Source of the DNA: Candidatus Rokuibacteriota bacterium
GTDB lineage: Bacteria > Methylomirabilota > Methylomirabilia > Rokubacteriales > CSP1-6
Assembly (NCBI GenBank): GCA_003220265.1
Contig: QHRW01000109.1
Coordinates: 1 to 64,000, forward strand
Direction of reading: 5' to 3'
DNA length: 64,000 bases
Below, one piece after another: positions 7,826 to 16,178 of the stretch (positions are counted from its first letter, which is position 1; the number at the start of each line of letters is the position of its first letter). The position numbers and the translations under genes were made by a program. Below the pieces are notes generated by a model. That model was not told the origin of the DNA. It worked only from the letters and a program-made list of their open reading frames with translations, and searched no databases.

Positions 7826-8665
7826 GTGGCGAACGACACGATCAAGATCGGCAACGTCGAGATCCTCCATCTCTCCGACGGCATGCTCGAGTTCGACCTC
7901 TGCAACTTCTTCCCGACGATCCCGGGCGAGAGCTGGCGCGACTACGAGTCGCACCTGACCGCCGAGCACAAGGTCCGCTTCAACCTCGGCTCCTACCTCA
8001 TCCGCTCGGCCGGGCGCACGATCCTGGTGGACACCGGCCTCGGCCCGCGGCCCGCCGACACGCCGGATGTGCCGTGGGGCGAGCTGCTGCGCGACTTCAC
8101 CGCCAAGGGCGTGCGGCCGGAAGAGGTGGACATGGTCGTGATGACCCACCTGCACCGCGACCACGTCGGCTGGAACCTCACCGCCGACGGCGCGCGCTGG
8201 AAGCCGACGTTCCCCAACGCGCGCTACTGGTGCAGCCGCACCGACTGGGACGCCTGCCACCGGCCCGACGTGCAGCCGCAGCGGTTTCCCAACGCGCCCA
8301 CGTGCGTGTGGCCGCTGGCCGACCTCGGCCTCGTCGACTTCATGGACGGCGAGCACGCGCTGACGCGCGATCTCACGGCCGTGCCCACGCCGGGCCACAC
8401 GCCCGGGCACATGAGCATCCTGGTCACCTCGCAGGGCCAGCGCGCGCTCGTGCTGGGCGACGCGGCGCACAGCCCGGTGCAGTTGCAGGAGCCCGACTGG
8501 GTCTCGCGCGCCGACATGGATCCCGACCTCACGCGGCAGACGCGCCGCGCGCTGCTCGACCGGCTCGAGCGCGAGCACATCGTCGTGGCGGCCGGCCACT
8601 TCGAGGCGCCGGGCTTCGGGCGGATCGTGCGGCTCGAAGGACGCCGCTACTGGCGGGGCCTCTGA
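7826..8665 (+). CDS. MBL-fold metallo-hydrolase
   Basis: A 279-residue cytoplasmic metallo-beta-lactamase-fold hydrolase. The metal motif HxHxDH is THLHRDHVGW (His108, His110, Asp112, His113), followed by TPGHTPGHMS and VLGDAAH, and a late His in VAAGHFEAPG. The family includes lactonases, thioesterases and phosphodiesterases; the N-terminal arrangement and 280-residue length resemble the quorum-quenching lactonase/AttM-like branch, but the substrate is not determinable. GTG start directly after the DoxX stop; the stop overlaps the presumed start of the following MFS gene. Confidence 0.88.
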   Translation: MANDTIKIGNVEILHLSDGMLEFDLCNFFPTIPGESWRDYESHLTAEHKVRFNLGSYLIRSAGRTILVDTGLGPRPADTPDVPWGELLRDFTAKGVRPEEVDMVVMTHLHRDHVGWNLTADGARWKPTFPNARYWCSRTDWDACHRPDVQPQRFPNAPTCVWPLADLGLVDFMDGEHALTRDLTAVPTPGHTPGHMSILVTSQGQRALVLGDAAHSPVQLQEPDWVSRADMDPDLTRQTRRALLDRLEREHIVVAAGHFEAPGFGRIVRLEGRRYWRGL

Positions 8666-9873
8666 GCGAGGAGGGCTGGCGGCGCAACGTCTGGGCGCTC
8701 ACGCTCATCGTCTTCATCGCGTACGTCGGCTTCCAGTTCAGCTCGCCGTTCCTGCCGCTCTACATCCACCAGCTCGGCGTGGAGGATCCGCGGCGCGTCG
8801 CCATGTGGGCGGGGCTGTGCGCGGCCGTGACCCCGGCCGTGTCGGGCCTGCTGGGCCCGTGGTTCGGCCGGCTGGCCGATCGCTTCGGGCGCAAGCTGAT
8901 GATCATCCGCTCGCTGGGCGGGTTCGTGATCATCATCGCGCTCATGGGCATGGTGACCTCGGTCGAGCAGTTCTTCGCCGCGCGCTTCGTGCAGGGCCTC
9001 TTCGCCGGCTTCACGCCGATGGTCATGGCGCTGGCCAGCGTCTCGGCGCCGAAGGACCACGTGCCCACGGCGATCGGCATGGTGCAGTCCGCGCAGATCA
9101 TGAGCGTGGCGGTGGGCCCCGCCGTCGGCGGCTACGTCGCCTCGCACTGGGGCATCCCCTACGCGTTCTTCGCGACGGCCGCGCTGTGCGCCGTGTCGCT
9201 GGTCGTGCTGATCGTGCTCTTCCACGAGGTAGAGCCGGGCGCGCGCGCCAGCGGTCGCCCGTCGGTCCCGCGACTGCCGTTGCGCGACGTCTTCCGCTAT
9301 CCGCACTTTCCCGTCGTCGTGGCGCTGCTGATCGTCGCCCAGTTCCTCGACCGCGGCCTGGCGCTACTGGTCCCGCTGCAGGTCGCGCGGATGGTCGAGC
9401 TCGATCGCGTGGCCGTCATCTCCGGCGCCATCATCTCGGTCGCCGCCGTCACCGCGACGCTGTCCACCAACCTCGTCGCGCGGCTGGCCCACGACGTGCC
9501 CTCGGCCCGCCTGCTCACGCTGGGGCTGCTGATCGGCGGCCCGCTGTGCGCGGCCATGGCGCTCGGCCGGAACTGGCCGACGCTGCTCGTGCTGCGCGCG
9601 CTCGTTGGCTTCTGCCTGGGCGGCGCCCTCACGCTGGCCTACTCGCTCGGCGCGCTCATCGTGCCGGGCGACAACCGCGGGGCGGCCTTCGGCTGGCTCG
9701 CCCTCGGCGTCCAGGTCGGCACGGCGCTGAGCCCGCTGGTGACGGGCGGCCTCGCTGCCGTGAGCCTGCCCGGCACGTTCCTCTTCGACGGCCTGCTGTC
9801 GGTGGGCGCCGCCGCCCTGCTGGCCTTCGGCGCCCGCGGGCTGCGCACGCGCCGGACGGCCGCCGACCGCTGA
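8662..9873 (+). CDS. MFS transporter, probably starting at CTG
   Basis: About 403 residues with 12 predicted membrane helices and the MFS loop 2-3 signature GRLADRFGRKLM. It is an exporter-type major facilitator protein of unknown substrate. The first helix (WALTLIVFIAYVGFQ) begins only 13 codons after the MBL stop and no ATG, GTG or TTG lies in frame just upstream or within the first 35 codons. The most reasonable start is the CTG at 8662, which overlaps the preceding stop as CTGA, the same geometry as the ATGA overlaps elsewhere in the window. The first in-frame GTG, near 8779, would remove helix 1. Start confidence is low; gene identity is firm. Confidence 0.8.
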   Translation: MSEEGWRRNVWALTLIVFIAYVGFQFSSPFLPLYIHQLGVEDPRRVAMWAGLCAAVTPAVSGLLGPWFGRLADRFGRKLMIIRSLGGFVIIIALMGMVTSVEQFFAARFVQGLFAGFTPMVMALASVSAPKDHVPTAIGMVQSAQIMSVAVGPAVGGYVASHWGIPYAFFATAALCAVSLVVLIVLFHEVEPGARASGRPSVPRLPLRDVFRYPHFPVVVALLIVAQFLDRGLALLVPLQVARMVELDRVAVISGAIISVAAVTATLSTNLVARLAHDVPSARLLTLGLLIGGPLCAAMALGRNWPTLLVLRALVGFCLGGALTLAYSLGALIVPGDNRGAAFGWLALGVQVGTALSPLVTGGLAAVSLPGTFLFDGLLSVGAAALLAFGARGLRTRRTAADR

Positions 9874-9886
9874 GACGGCGCGCGGT

Positions 9887-10357
9887 ATGATGGCGCCGGT
9901 GATGCGCACGCTCGTCGTCCTCCTCGCGCTGACCCTGGGCGCGTGCGCCACCGAGCCGCGGCTGGGCCAGCCCCAGGACGTGGTTCCCGACCTGCGCGGG
10001 ACGTGGCAGGGCACGTGGGGCGGGGCGCCCGTCACGCTGCTCGTGCTGGAGCAAGGCGGCACGACCCGGCAGGGCGGCATCAGCGTGGGGCCGTGGGCGC
10101 TGACCGGCGCCGGCCTCCCGGCGCTGGCGGGTGTGCTCACGTTTCCCTCGAACGGCGCGCCGGTGTCGGTCAACGTGAAGGGCCGCTTCGGCGACTGGAA
10201 CGGCGGCCTTACCCTCGTGATCGATGCCCTGACCCAGAACGGCGAGCAGCTCGTGCTGACCCGGCTCGCCGAGGATCGCTTGACCGGCACGGGCACCTCG
10301 CGCCTCCGCTGGGAGCCGCAGGGCCCGGTGGAGCTCGTGAAGAAGCCGGCGTCGTAG
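9887..10357 (+). CDS. Small lipoprotein of unknown function
   Basis: A 156-residue putative lipoprotein: signal peptide MRTLVVLLALTLGAC with lipobox LGAC, then about 130 residues rich in beta-strand pattern (LRGTWQGTWGG, VTLLVLEQGG, VNVKGRFGDWNGGLTL). The GTWQGTW and repeated strand pattern recall small periplasmic beta-barrel domains, but no family is recognised. Three ATG codons (9887, 9890, 9902) are possible starts; 9902 gives the most typical signal peptide. It is 16 nt upstream of the ABC binding protein and may share its transcript. Confidence 0.7.
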   Translation: MMAPVMRTLVVLLALTLGACATEPRLGQPQDVVPDLRGTWQGTWGGAPVTLLVLEQGGTTRQGGISVGPWALTGAGLPALAGVLTFPSNGAPVSVNVKGRFGDWNGGLTLVIDALTQNGEQLVLTRLAEDRLTGTGTSRLRWEPQGPVELVKKPAS

Positions 10358-10373
10358 CCGGCGAGGAGGCCTC

Positions 10374-11909
10374 ATGAGTCAAGTGGCCACGCTCGTTCTC
10401 TCGCTCGTCCTCACGGCGCTCGTCGCGCTGCCGGCCCCGCCGGCCGGCGCCCAGACGTCGGCCGGCGAGCTCACCGTGTCCTTCCACGTCACGCTGGCGC
10501 CGGCGTGGCTCGATCCGTCCACGGCGCCGCCGCAGATCACGCCGTTCGGCGTGCTCTACGCCATCCACGACGCGCTCGTGCGGCCGCTGCCGGGACAGAA
10601 GATGGGCCCGAGCCTGGCCGAGTCGTGGACGGAGAGCCCGGACGGGCTCACCTACGAGTTCAAGCTGCGCCGCGGGCTCAAGTTCCACAACGGCGACCCC
10701 GTCACCAGCGACGACGTGCGGTTCAGCTTCGAGCGCTACCAGGGCGCGGCGGCCAAGGAGCTCAAGACGCACGTGCGCCAGGTGGACGCGGTCGATCCCC
10801 TCACCGTGCGCTTCCATCTGAGGGAGCCGTGGCCGGACTTCATGACGTTCTACGGCACCACCGCGACGGCCGCCGGCATCGTGCTGCCGCGGAAGTACTA
10901 CGAGCAGGTCGGCGCCGAGGGCTTCCGCCAGAAGCCCGTCGGGGCCGGGCCCTTCAAGTTCGTCGCCCAGCGGGCGGGCGTGGACATCACGCTGGAGGCC
11001 TTCCCGGGGTACTGGCGCCACGCGCCCCACATCAAGCGGCTCACGCTCAACAGCGTGCCCGACAGCACGACGCGCCTGACGATGCTGAAGAGCGGCCAGA
11101 CCGACTATGCGCTCTTCCTCGACGGCCCGGAGGCCGAGGCGGTCAAGCGCGACTCGCGCTACACGCTGGCCGACACGCGGCACGCCTCGATCTTCTGGAT
11201 CGAGTTCCCCGAGCAGTGGGATCCCAAGTCACCGTGGCACGACAAGCGGATGCGCCAGGCCGTGAACTTCGCGCTCGACCGCAAGGCGACCAACGAGGCG
11301 GCCTGTCTCGGCTTCTGCCCGCCGGCCGGCGTCATCGTGCCCCGCGTGATGGACTTCGCGCTCCAGGTGCCGCCGCATCCCTACGATCCCGAGAAGGCCA
11401 AGCAGCTCCTGGCCGAGGCCGGCTATCCGCGCGGCTTCGACGGCGGCGAGTTCACGGCCATCCCCGGCTTCCCGACCGTCGCCGACGCCGCGCTGAACAG
11501 CCTGAACGCCGTGGGCATCCGGGTACGGATGCGTCCGATGGAGCGCGCCGCGTTCTACGCCGCGTGGCGCGACAAGAAGCTGCGCGGCCTGTTCCTCACC
11601 GCCGTGGGCAACTCCGGCAACGCGGCGACGCGCGCGGAGTCCTTCATGTACTCCAAGGGCGCCTACGCGCACGGCGGCTATCCCGACATCGACGAGCTCT
11701 TCCTGCAGCAGGGGCGCGAGCGCAACGTGGCCAAGCGCGAGGCCTTGCTGCACCGGATCCAGCAGCTCACGATCGACCGGGTGATGTACGCCCCGATCAT
11801 GGACCTGCGCGGCCTCATCGGCATCGGCCCCCGCGTGGCCGACCCCGCGATGAACACGGTGCCGGTCTACGCGTTCCCCGCCTACGAGGACATCAAGCTG
11901 AAAGAGTGA
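10374..11909 (+). CDS. ABC transporter substrate-binding protein, family 5 (Dpp/Opp-like)
   Basis: A 511-residue periplasmic solute-binding protein. A Sec signal peptide ends near GAQ (residue about 27). Family 5 features include LAESWTESPDGLTYEFKLR, GLKFHNGDPVTSDDVRFSFE and PVGAGPFKF, all in the usual order. Members bind peptides, nickel, opines or sugars and feed them to a two-permease, two-ATPase importer, but no permease or ATPase gene is adjacent, so this is an orphan binding protein whose transporter is encoded elsewhere. GAGGAGG lies 6 nt before the ATG. The 3' end is followed by the inverted repeat locus B. Confidence 0.9.
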   Translation: MSQVATLVLSLVLTALVALPAPPAGAQTSAGELTVSFHVTLAPAWLDPSTAPPQITPFGVLYAIHDALVRPLPGQKMGPSLAESWTESPDGLTYEFKLRRGLKFHNGDPVTSDDVRFSFERYQGAAAKELKTHVRQVDAVDPLTVRFHLREPWPDFMTFYGTTATAAGIVLPRKYYEQVGAEGFRQKPVGAGPFKFVAQRAGVDITLEAFPGYWRHAPHIKRLTLNSVPDSTTRLTMLKSGQTDYALFLDGPEAEAVKRDSRYTLADTRHASIFWIEFPEQWDPKSPWHDKRMRQAVNFALDRKATNEAACLGFCPPAGVIVPRVMDFALQVPPHPYDPEKAKQLLAEAGYPRGFDGGEFTAIPGFPTVADAALNSLNAVGIRVRMRPMERAAFYAAWRDKKLRGLFLTAVGNSGNAATRAESFMYSKGAYAHGGYPDIDELFLQQGRERNVAKREALLHRIQQLTIDRVMYAPIMDLRGLIGIGPRVADPAMNTVPVYAFPAYEDIKLKE

Positions 11910-11960
11910 ACGGCTACCGAGGCGCGAACGGCTGCCGAGGTCTGCGCGGGTTACCGAGGC
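11910..11960. repeat. Three degenerate short direct repeats after the binding-protein gene
   Basis: Directly after the stop codon stand three near-identical 12-mers, CGGCTACCGAGG, CGGCTGCCGAGG and GGGTTACCGAGG, spaced by 6 to 15 nt. They lead straight into the larger palindromic element and may be part of its insertion history. No coding capacity is apparent. Confidence 0.5.
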
Positions 11961-12030
11961 GCGCCCCGGCTCCGCCGGGCCGCGCCGAGCGTCCGGGGGG
12001 CTTGGGGGGCCCGTTCGAGGCCCCCCATCC
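11956..12030 (-). repeat. Two-hairpin palindromic repeat, locus B, inverted
   Basis: A single copy of the same element as at 2180 and 18263, in the opposite orientation. On the minus strand it reads: first hairpin with arms GGGGGGCC and GGCCCCCC, link of Cs and GACGCTCG, second hairpin with outer arms GGCGCG and CGCGCC and inner stem CGGC/GCCG around GGA. It fills the space between two convergent genes, the binding-protein gene and mreB, and could serve as a bidirectional terminator. Confidence 0.8.
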
Positions 12031-12032
12031 AG

Positions 12033-13058
12033 CTAGATCGACACGCGCTCCAGGAGCGGGATGTCGTCGAGGAGCTTGCCCAGGCCGAGGGCCACGCAGG
12101 AGAGCGGGTTCTCGGCCACGGTGACGGGCAGGTACGTCTCCTTGCGGATCGTCTCGTCGAGGCCGACGAGGAGCGCGCCGCCGCCGGTCAGCACGATGCC
12201 GTTGTCCACCATGTCGGCGGCGATCTCCGGCGGCGTGCGCTCCAGGACCACGCGCACCGTCTCCACGATCGTGTTCACGCAGTCGTAGAGCGCCTCGCGC
12301 AGCTCGTCCTCGTTGATGCGGATGATCTTGGGCACGCGCGCCACGAGGTCGCTGCCCTTGACCTCGACCGTGCGGGGCCCCTCGCCGGTGGCGGCGTGGC
12401 CGCCCAGCGTCACCTTGATCTCCTCGATGCGGCGCTCGCCCACCAGCAGGTTGTAGTGCTTGCGGATGTACTGCGCGATCGCCTCGTTCATGTCGTCGCC
12501 GGCGATGCGCACGGACTGGCAGTACACGATGCCGGAGAGCGAGATGACGGCGACCTCCGTGGTGCCGCCGCCGATGTCCACCACGAGATGGCCGCCCGGC
12601 TCCTGGATGGGCAGCCCGGCGCCGATCGCCGCCGCCATCGGCTCCTCGACCAGGTAGACGGCCCGGGCGCCGGCCTGCATGGCGGCCTCCCGCACGGCCC
12701 GCTTCTCGACCTGCGTGATACCGGAGCTGACCCCCACCACGATGCGGGGCCGGAGCAACTTGCCGCGGGGCTGCACCCGCTCGATGAGGGCATGCAGCAT
12801 CGTCTGGGCCACGTCGAAGTCCGCGATGACCCCATCGCGCAGGGGACGCACCACCTCGATGTTGCCGGGCGTGCGCCCGAGCATGGCCTGGGCGGCCCGG
12901 CCAACGGCGATCAGGGTGCGTTTCTCACGCTCGAGGGCGACGATGGATGGCTCGGACAGGACGATCCCGTGGCCGCGGACATAGAGGATCGTGTTGGCGG
13001 TGCCGAGGTCGATGCCGATGTCGTTCGCGAGCAGTCCGGACGGCAGTCGAAACTTCAT
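12033..13058 (-). CDS. mreB: Rod shape-determining protein MreB
   Basis: A 341-residue bacterial actin. Phosphate 1 motif DIGIDLGTANT, phosphate 2 VVDIGGGTTEVAVIS and adenosine motif IVLTGGGALL are all present, as are RPLRDGVIADF and the EEPMAAAIGAGLPI connect region. It polymerises under the inner membrane with ATP and guides lateral cell-wall synthesis, so the cell is probably rod-shaped. ATG at 13058 is preferred over TTG at 13061. Unusually, mreC and mreD do not follow: the gene ends against a palindromic repeat and a convergent gene, so this is a stand-alone mreB or an additional paralogue. Confidence 0.95.
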   Translation of the reverse strand: MKFRLPSGLLANDIGIDLGTANTILYVRGHGIVLSEPSIVALEREKRTLIAVGRAAQAMLGRTPGNIEVVRPLRDGVIADFDVAQTMLHALIERVQPRGKLLRPRIVVGVSSGITQVEKRAVREAAMQAGARAVYLVEEPMAAAIGAGLPIQEPGGHLVVDIGGGTTEVAVISLSGIVYCQSVRIAGDDMNEAIAQYIRKHYNLLVGERRIEEIKVTLGGHAATGEGPRTVEVKGSDLVARVPKIIRINEDELREALYDCVNTIVETVRVVLERTPPEIAADMVDNGIVLTGGGALLVGLDETIRKETYLPVTVAENPLSCVALGLGKLLDDIPLLERVSI

Positions 13059-13183
13059 CAAGCGATAACCTCACCCAGGCCGGGAGGGGCCGGTCCTCGA
13101 ATTTGCACTCCGCGCGCGGCCCGTGTAAGCAAACGTCGAGCCGCATCGCGCGCTCACGCAAACTTGGGTAGTTGTAACGATGC

Positions 13184-13223
13184 TCGGCGGCGGGGACGTC
13201 CAGATGCAGACGCTCGCCGCCGA
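13184..13223. terminator. Possible stem-loop between LLM oxidoreductase and mreB
   Basis: A 9-bp perfect inverted repeat, TCGGCGGCG and CGCCGCCGA, encloses 22 nt. It lies after the 3' end of the minus-strand oxidoreductase gene (13243) and upstream of mreB. There is no T-tract, so intrinsic termination is doubtful; it may be a terminator that works with Rho or a fortuitous GC palindrome. Confidence 0.3.
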
Positions 13224-13242
13224 CAGTGTCAGGAGACGGGCG

Positions 13243-14088
13243 CTAGCGAGTGAAAAGTTTGGCGCAGCGGTCCAGCGCCGGCAGCACCTCGTCGGGGCCG
13301 GCCGGCGCCAGGTTGAAGACGGCCCGGGCCACGCCGGCGTCGCGATAGCGCGCGATGAGGTCGGCGTCCTCGGCCACGCCGAAGACCGTGATGGGTACGG
13401 TGCCGGGCTCGCGGCCCGCCTCGGCCGCCATCGCCCGGAACTGGGGGAGCAGGTTCAGCACGTCGCCGTAGGCCGGGCGCCGGGCGTGCGGCACCCAGCC
13501 GTCGCCGAAGGCCAGTGCCCGGCGCGCGCCGTGGGGGAAGGCTCCGCCCACGATCACGGGCGGGTGCGGCTTCTGCACGGGCTTGGGCCAGGTCATCATG
13601 GGCGGGAAGCTCACGAACCGGCCGCCGTATTCCGGCTTGGACTTGGTCCAGATCGCCTTCATGGCTTCCACGCGCTCGCGCATCACCTCGAAGCGGGTCT
13701 TGAAGTCGGTGCCGTGGTCGGCCATCTCCTCGGCATTCCAGCCAGCACCGATGCCGAACAGGAACCGGCCGCCCGAGACCTGGTCCAGGCTGGCGACCGT
13801 CTTGGCGGTCTGGATGGGATCGCGCTGGACGACGAGGCAGATGCCGGTGGCCACGCGGAGGCGGGTAGTGGCCGCGGCCGCCGCCGCCAGCGTGACGAAC
13901 GGGTCCATCACGTCGTAGTACTTCTTGGGCAGCTCGCCGCCCTGCGGGAACGGCGAGCGGCGCGAGAGCGGGATGTGGGAGTGCTCGGGGGCCCACAGCG
14001 ACTCGAAGCCGCGCTCCTCGAGGGCGCGGCCGAGCGCGGCGGGGCCGATCGAGTAATCGGTGAAGAAGATGGCGGCGCCGAAGTCCAC
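13243..14088 (-). CDS. LLM class F420-dependent oxidoreductase
   Basis: A 281-residue luciferase-like TIM-barrel oxidoreductase. The pattern WAPEHSHIP near residue 33, VATGICLVVQRDPIQTAKTVASLD, and GGRFLFGIGAGWNAEEM is typical of the Rv2161c-type F420-dependent group. It should catalyse a two-electron reduction or oxidation with reduced F420 or FMN; substrate unknown. Six nt separate its start side from the end of the small lipoprotein gene upstream, so the two are probably co-transcribed. Confidence 0.88.
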   Translation of the reverse strand: MDFGAAIFFTDYSIGPAALGRALEERGFESLWAPEHSHIPLSRRSPFPQGGELPKKYYDVMDPFVTLAAAAAATTRLRVATGICLVVQRDPIQTAKTVASLDQVSGGRFLFGIGAGWNAEEMADHGTDFKTRFEVMRERVEAMKAIWTKSKPEYGGRFVSFPPMMTWPKPVQKPHPPVIVGGAFPHGARRALAFGDGWVPHARRPAYGDVLNLLPQFRAMAAEAGREPGTVPITVFGVAEDADLIARYRDAGVARAVFNLAPAGPDEVLPALDRCAKLFTR

Positions 14089-14094
14089 GCCGCG

Positions 14095-14481
14095 CTACCG
14101 CCGGTGAAGCCGCGGGTCCCAGCGCTGGATCCTGTACCCGCGCGGCCCCAGGCAGTTGCCGAAGGTCGACTCGTTCTTCGAGATCTTGTAGCACTCGGCC
14201 ACGTCGTCCTCGGCCACCTTCCGGTCGTGCGGCCGGCTCTGGCGCACGAGGAACTCCTCGCCGGTAGCGACTTCCACCCAGGCCGCGTGGCCGGCCGCCA
14301 CCATGCAGCCGGCGAAGCGCTCGCCGCGCTGTGCGATGCCCGGCGGCGTCGTGTTCTCGCAGGTGTCGAGATCCTGGGGATAGGTGGCGCCGCCGGCCAG
14401 GGTCGGCACGCGCGCCGACAGCTGGGTGGTACAGCCGACGACGAGCAGGGACAGGGACACCATCACTGGCAGACGCGTCAT
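14095..14481 (-). CDS. Small Cys-rich lipoprotein ending in a C-x4-RGY motif
   Basis: A 128-residue predicted lipoprotein (signal MTRLPVMVSLSLLVVGC). The mature part has several cysteines (DTCENTT, FAGCMVAAG, AECYKIS, GNCLGPRGYRI). The last resembles the C-terminal Cys-x-x-x-x-RGY element seen in two other lipoproteins of this window (56085 and 56350). Function unknown. ATG at 14481 is chosen as it begins a clean signal peptide; an upstream ATG at 14502 is possible. It is divergent from the histidine phosphatase gene with 35 nt between. Confidence 0.68.
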   Translation of the reverse strand: MTRLPVMVSLSLLVVGCTTQLSARVPTLAGGATYPQDLDTCENTTPPGIAQRGERFAGCMVAAGHAAWVEVATGEEFLVRQSRPHDRKVAEDDVAECYKISKNESTFGNCLGPRGYRIQRWDPRLHRR

Positions 14482-14516
14482 CGTGGCCCTCCGCCGGGAC
14501 ACTGTACACTGACGCG

Positions 14517-15131
14517 ATGTCGATTTTCCTGATCCGGCACGGCGAGACCGTCGGCAACGCCTCCCGCGTCGTGCAGCATCCGGACAACCCGCTGTCGCCG
14601 CGCGGGCTGGCCCAGGCCGAGCGGCTGGCCCGGCGCCTGGCCGGCGAGGGCATCGCCCACATCGTCTCCAGCGACTTCGCGCGCGCGGCCGCCACGGCTG
14701 AGCGGCTCCGCCGCGTGCTCGGCGTGCCCGTCTCCTTCGACCCGCTGCTGCAGGAGCGCAACTTCGGTGACCTGCGCGGCACGCCCTACGTCGAGCTCGG
14801 CTTCGACATGTTCGCGCCGGCCTATGCCCCGCCCAACGGCGAGACGTGGGAGGTCTTCCACCGGCGCGTCGATCAGGCGTGGGCGCGCGTGCAGGCGCTG
14901 GCGGCGGCGAAGTCCGGTCATCTCGCCGTCGTGACCCACGGCCTCGTGTGCCGCTCGCTGGCGGCCCGCCACCTGGCGCTCGCGGCCGGCGACATCGTGC
15001 CCGAGCGCTGGGAGAACACGTCGCTGACGATCGTGGAGGGCCCGGCGCCCTGGCGCGTCGCCCTGCTCAACTGCGTCGCCCACCTCGAGGACCTCGACGC
15101 CGCGCCGCTGGCCGACTCCGGCGCCGTCTGA
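14517..15131 (+). CDS. Histidine phosphatase family protein (phosphoglycerate mutase-like)
   Basis: A 204-residue branch-1 histidine phosphatase. The catalytic motif is LIRHGET with His8; the proton donor Glu lies in LQERNFGDLRG and the second catalytic His in VVTHGLV. These residues support phosphomonoester hydrolysis through a phospho-His intermediate; members include phosphoglycerate mutases, alpha-ribazole phosphatases and broad phosphatases. Nothing in the context narrows it. The start is fixed by the RHG motif at residue 7-9. Confidence 0.88.
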   Translation: MSIFLIRHGETVGNASRVVQHPDNPLSPRGLAQAERLARRLAGEGIAHIVSSDFARAAATAERLRRVLGVPVSFDPLLQERNFGDLRGTPYVELGFDMFAPAYAPPNGETWEVFHRRVDQAWARVQALAAAKSGHLAVVTHGLVCRSLAARHLALAAGDIVPERWENTSLTIVEGPAPWRVALLNCVAHLEDLDAAPLADSGAV

Positions 15132-15182
15132 GTTGGCCGCCGCGGGCCTTTTGACTAGAGTAGGAGCGCGGAGGTGCCGCAC

Positions 15183-16178
15183 ATGAGCCAGCTCGCCACC
15201 GCCGACGTCGCGACCGTGCCTGTCCTCGACCTCGGGCCGTACCTCGCCGGCGCGCCGGGCGCGCTCGACGCCGTGGCCGCCGAGCTGCGCGCTGCGCTCG
15301 AAGGCGTCGGCTTCTTGCTGATCGTCAACCACGGCGTGCCGCGCGATCTCGTCGAGCGCACGTTCGCCGAGGCCCGGCGGTTCCACGCGCAGCCCTACGA
15401 CGTCAAGATGGCGCTGCGCATGAACGAGCACAACAACGGCTACATGGCCATGGGCCGCTACGCCGTGTGGACCTCCGACGTGAACGCCAACGACAAGCCG
15501 GATCTCAACGAGGCGTTCTTCACCAAGCGCGAGCGCGCGCCCGACGATCCGCTGGCGCGCTCGGGCCGGCGCTTCGTCGGCCCCAACCAGTGGCCGGCCG
15601 ACCTGCCGGGCTTCCGCGAGACGGTCCTGGCCTACACCGACGCCGTCGACGCGCTCGGCCGGCGCGTCGTGCGCGTGTGCGCCGTCGCGCTGGGGCTGGC
15701 GGCGGAGCACTTCGATGCCGCCTTCGCGGAGAGCCAGTTCTCGTTCCGGCTGTCGCACTACCCGCCCGTGAAGGCCCAGCCCAACCAGTTCGGCATCGCG
15801 CCGCACACCGACGCCAACTTCCTGACGTTCCTGGCCCAGACCGACGTCCCCGGCCTGCAGCTCCGCCTGCCGTCGGGCGCCTGGCTCGACGTGCCGTATG
15901 TCGCGGACTCCTTCGCGGTGAACGCCGGCGACATGCTGCATCGCTGGACGAACGGGCGCTTCAAGTCCACGCCCCATCGCGCGCTGCCGCCCGTCGGCCG
16001 GCCGCGCTACGCGATCCCGTTTTTCCTCGGGCCCGACATCGACACGGTCATCGCGTGCCTGCCGACGTGCCAGGGGCCCGCGAATCCACCGCGGTTTCCG
16101 CCCATCACGTACGAGGACTACCTGCGCTGGTGGTACGACGCCAACTACAACGCGGCTGCCCAGCGCGACAGCCCTTGA
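15183..16178 (+). CDS. 2-oxoglutarate/Fe(II)-dependent oxygenase, isopenicillin N synthase-like
   Basis: A 331-residue non-haem iron oxygenase. The N-terminal DIOX_N region (VPVLDLGPYL, GFLLIVNHGVP) and the C-terminal jelly roll are complete. Iron ligands are His208 and Asp210 (HTDAN) and distal His265 (STPHRAL); Arg275 in RYAIPFF should bind the 2-oxoglutarate carboxylate. It probably hydroxylates or desaturates a small molecule; substrate unknown. ATG at 15183 has GGAGGTG upstream, making it better than GTG at 15174. The TGATG junction couples it to the sulfatase. Confidence 0.9.
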   Translation: MSQLATADVATVPVLDLGPYLAGAPGALDAVAAELRAALEGVGFLLIVNHGVPRDLVERTFAEARRFHAQPYDVKMALRMNEHNNGYMAMGRYAVWTSDVNANDKPDLNEAFFTKRERAPDDPLARSGRRFVGPNQWPADLPGFRETVLAYTDAVDALGRRVVRVCAVALGLAAEHFDAAFAESQFSFRLSHYPPVKAQPNQFGIAPHTDANFLTFLAQTDVPGLQLRLPSGAWLDVPYVADSFAVNAGDMLHRWTNGRFKSTPHRALPPVGRPRYAIPFFLGPDIDTVIACLPTCQGPANPPRFPPITYEDYLRWWYDANYNAAAQRDSP

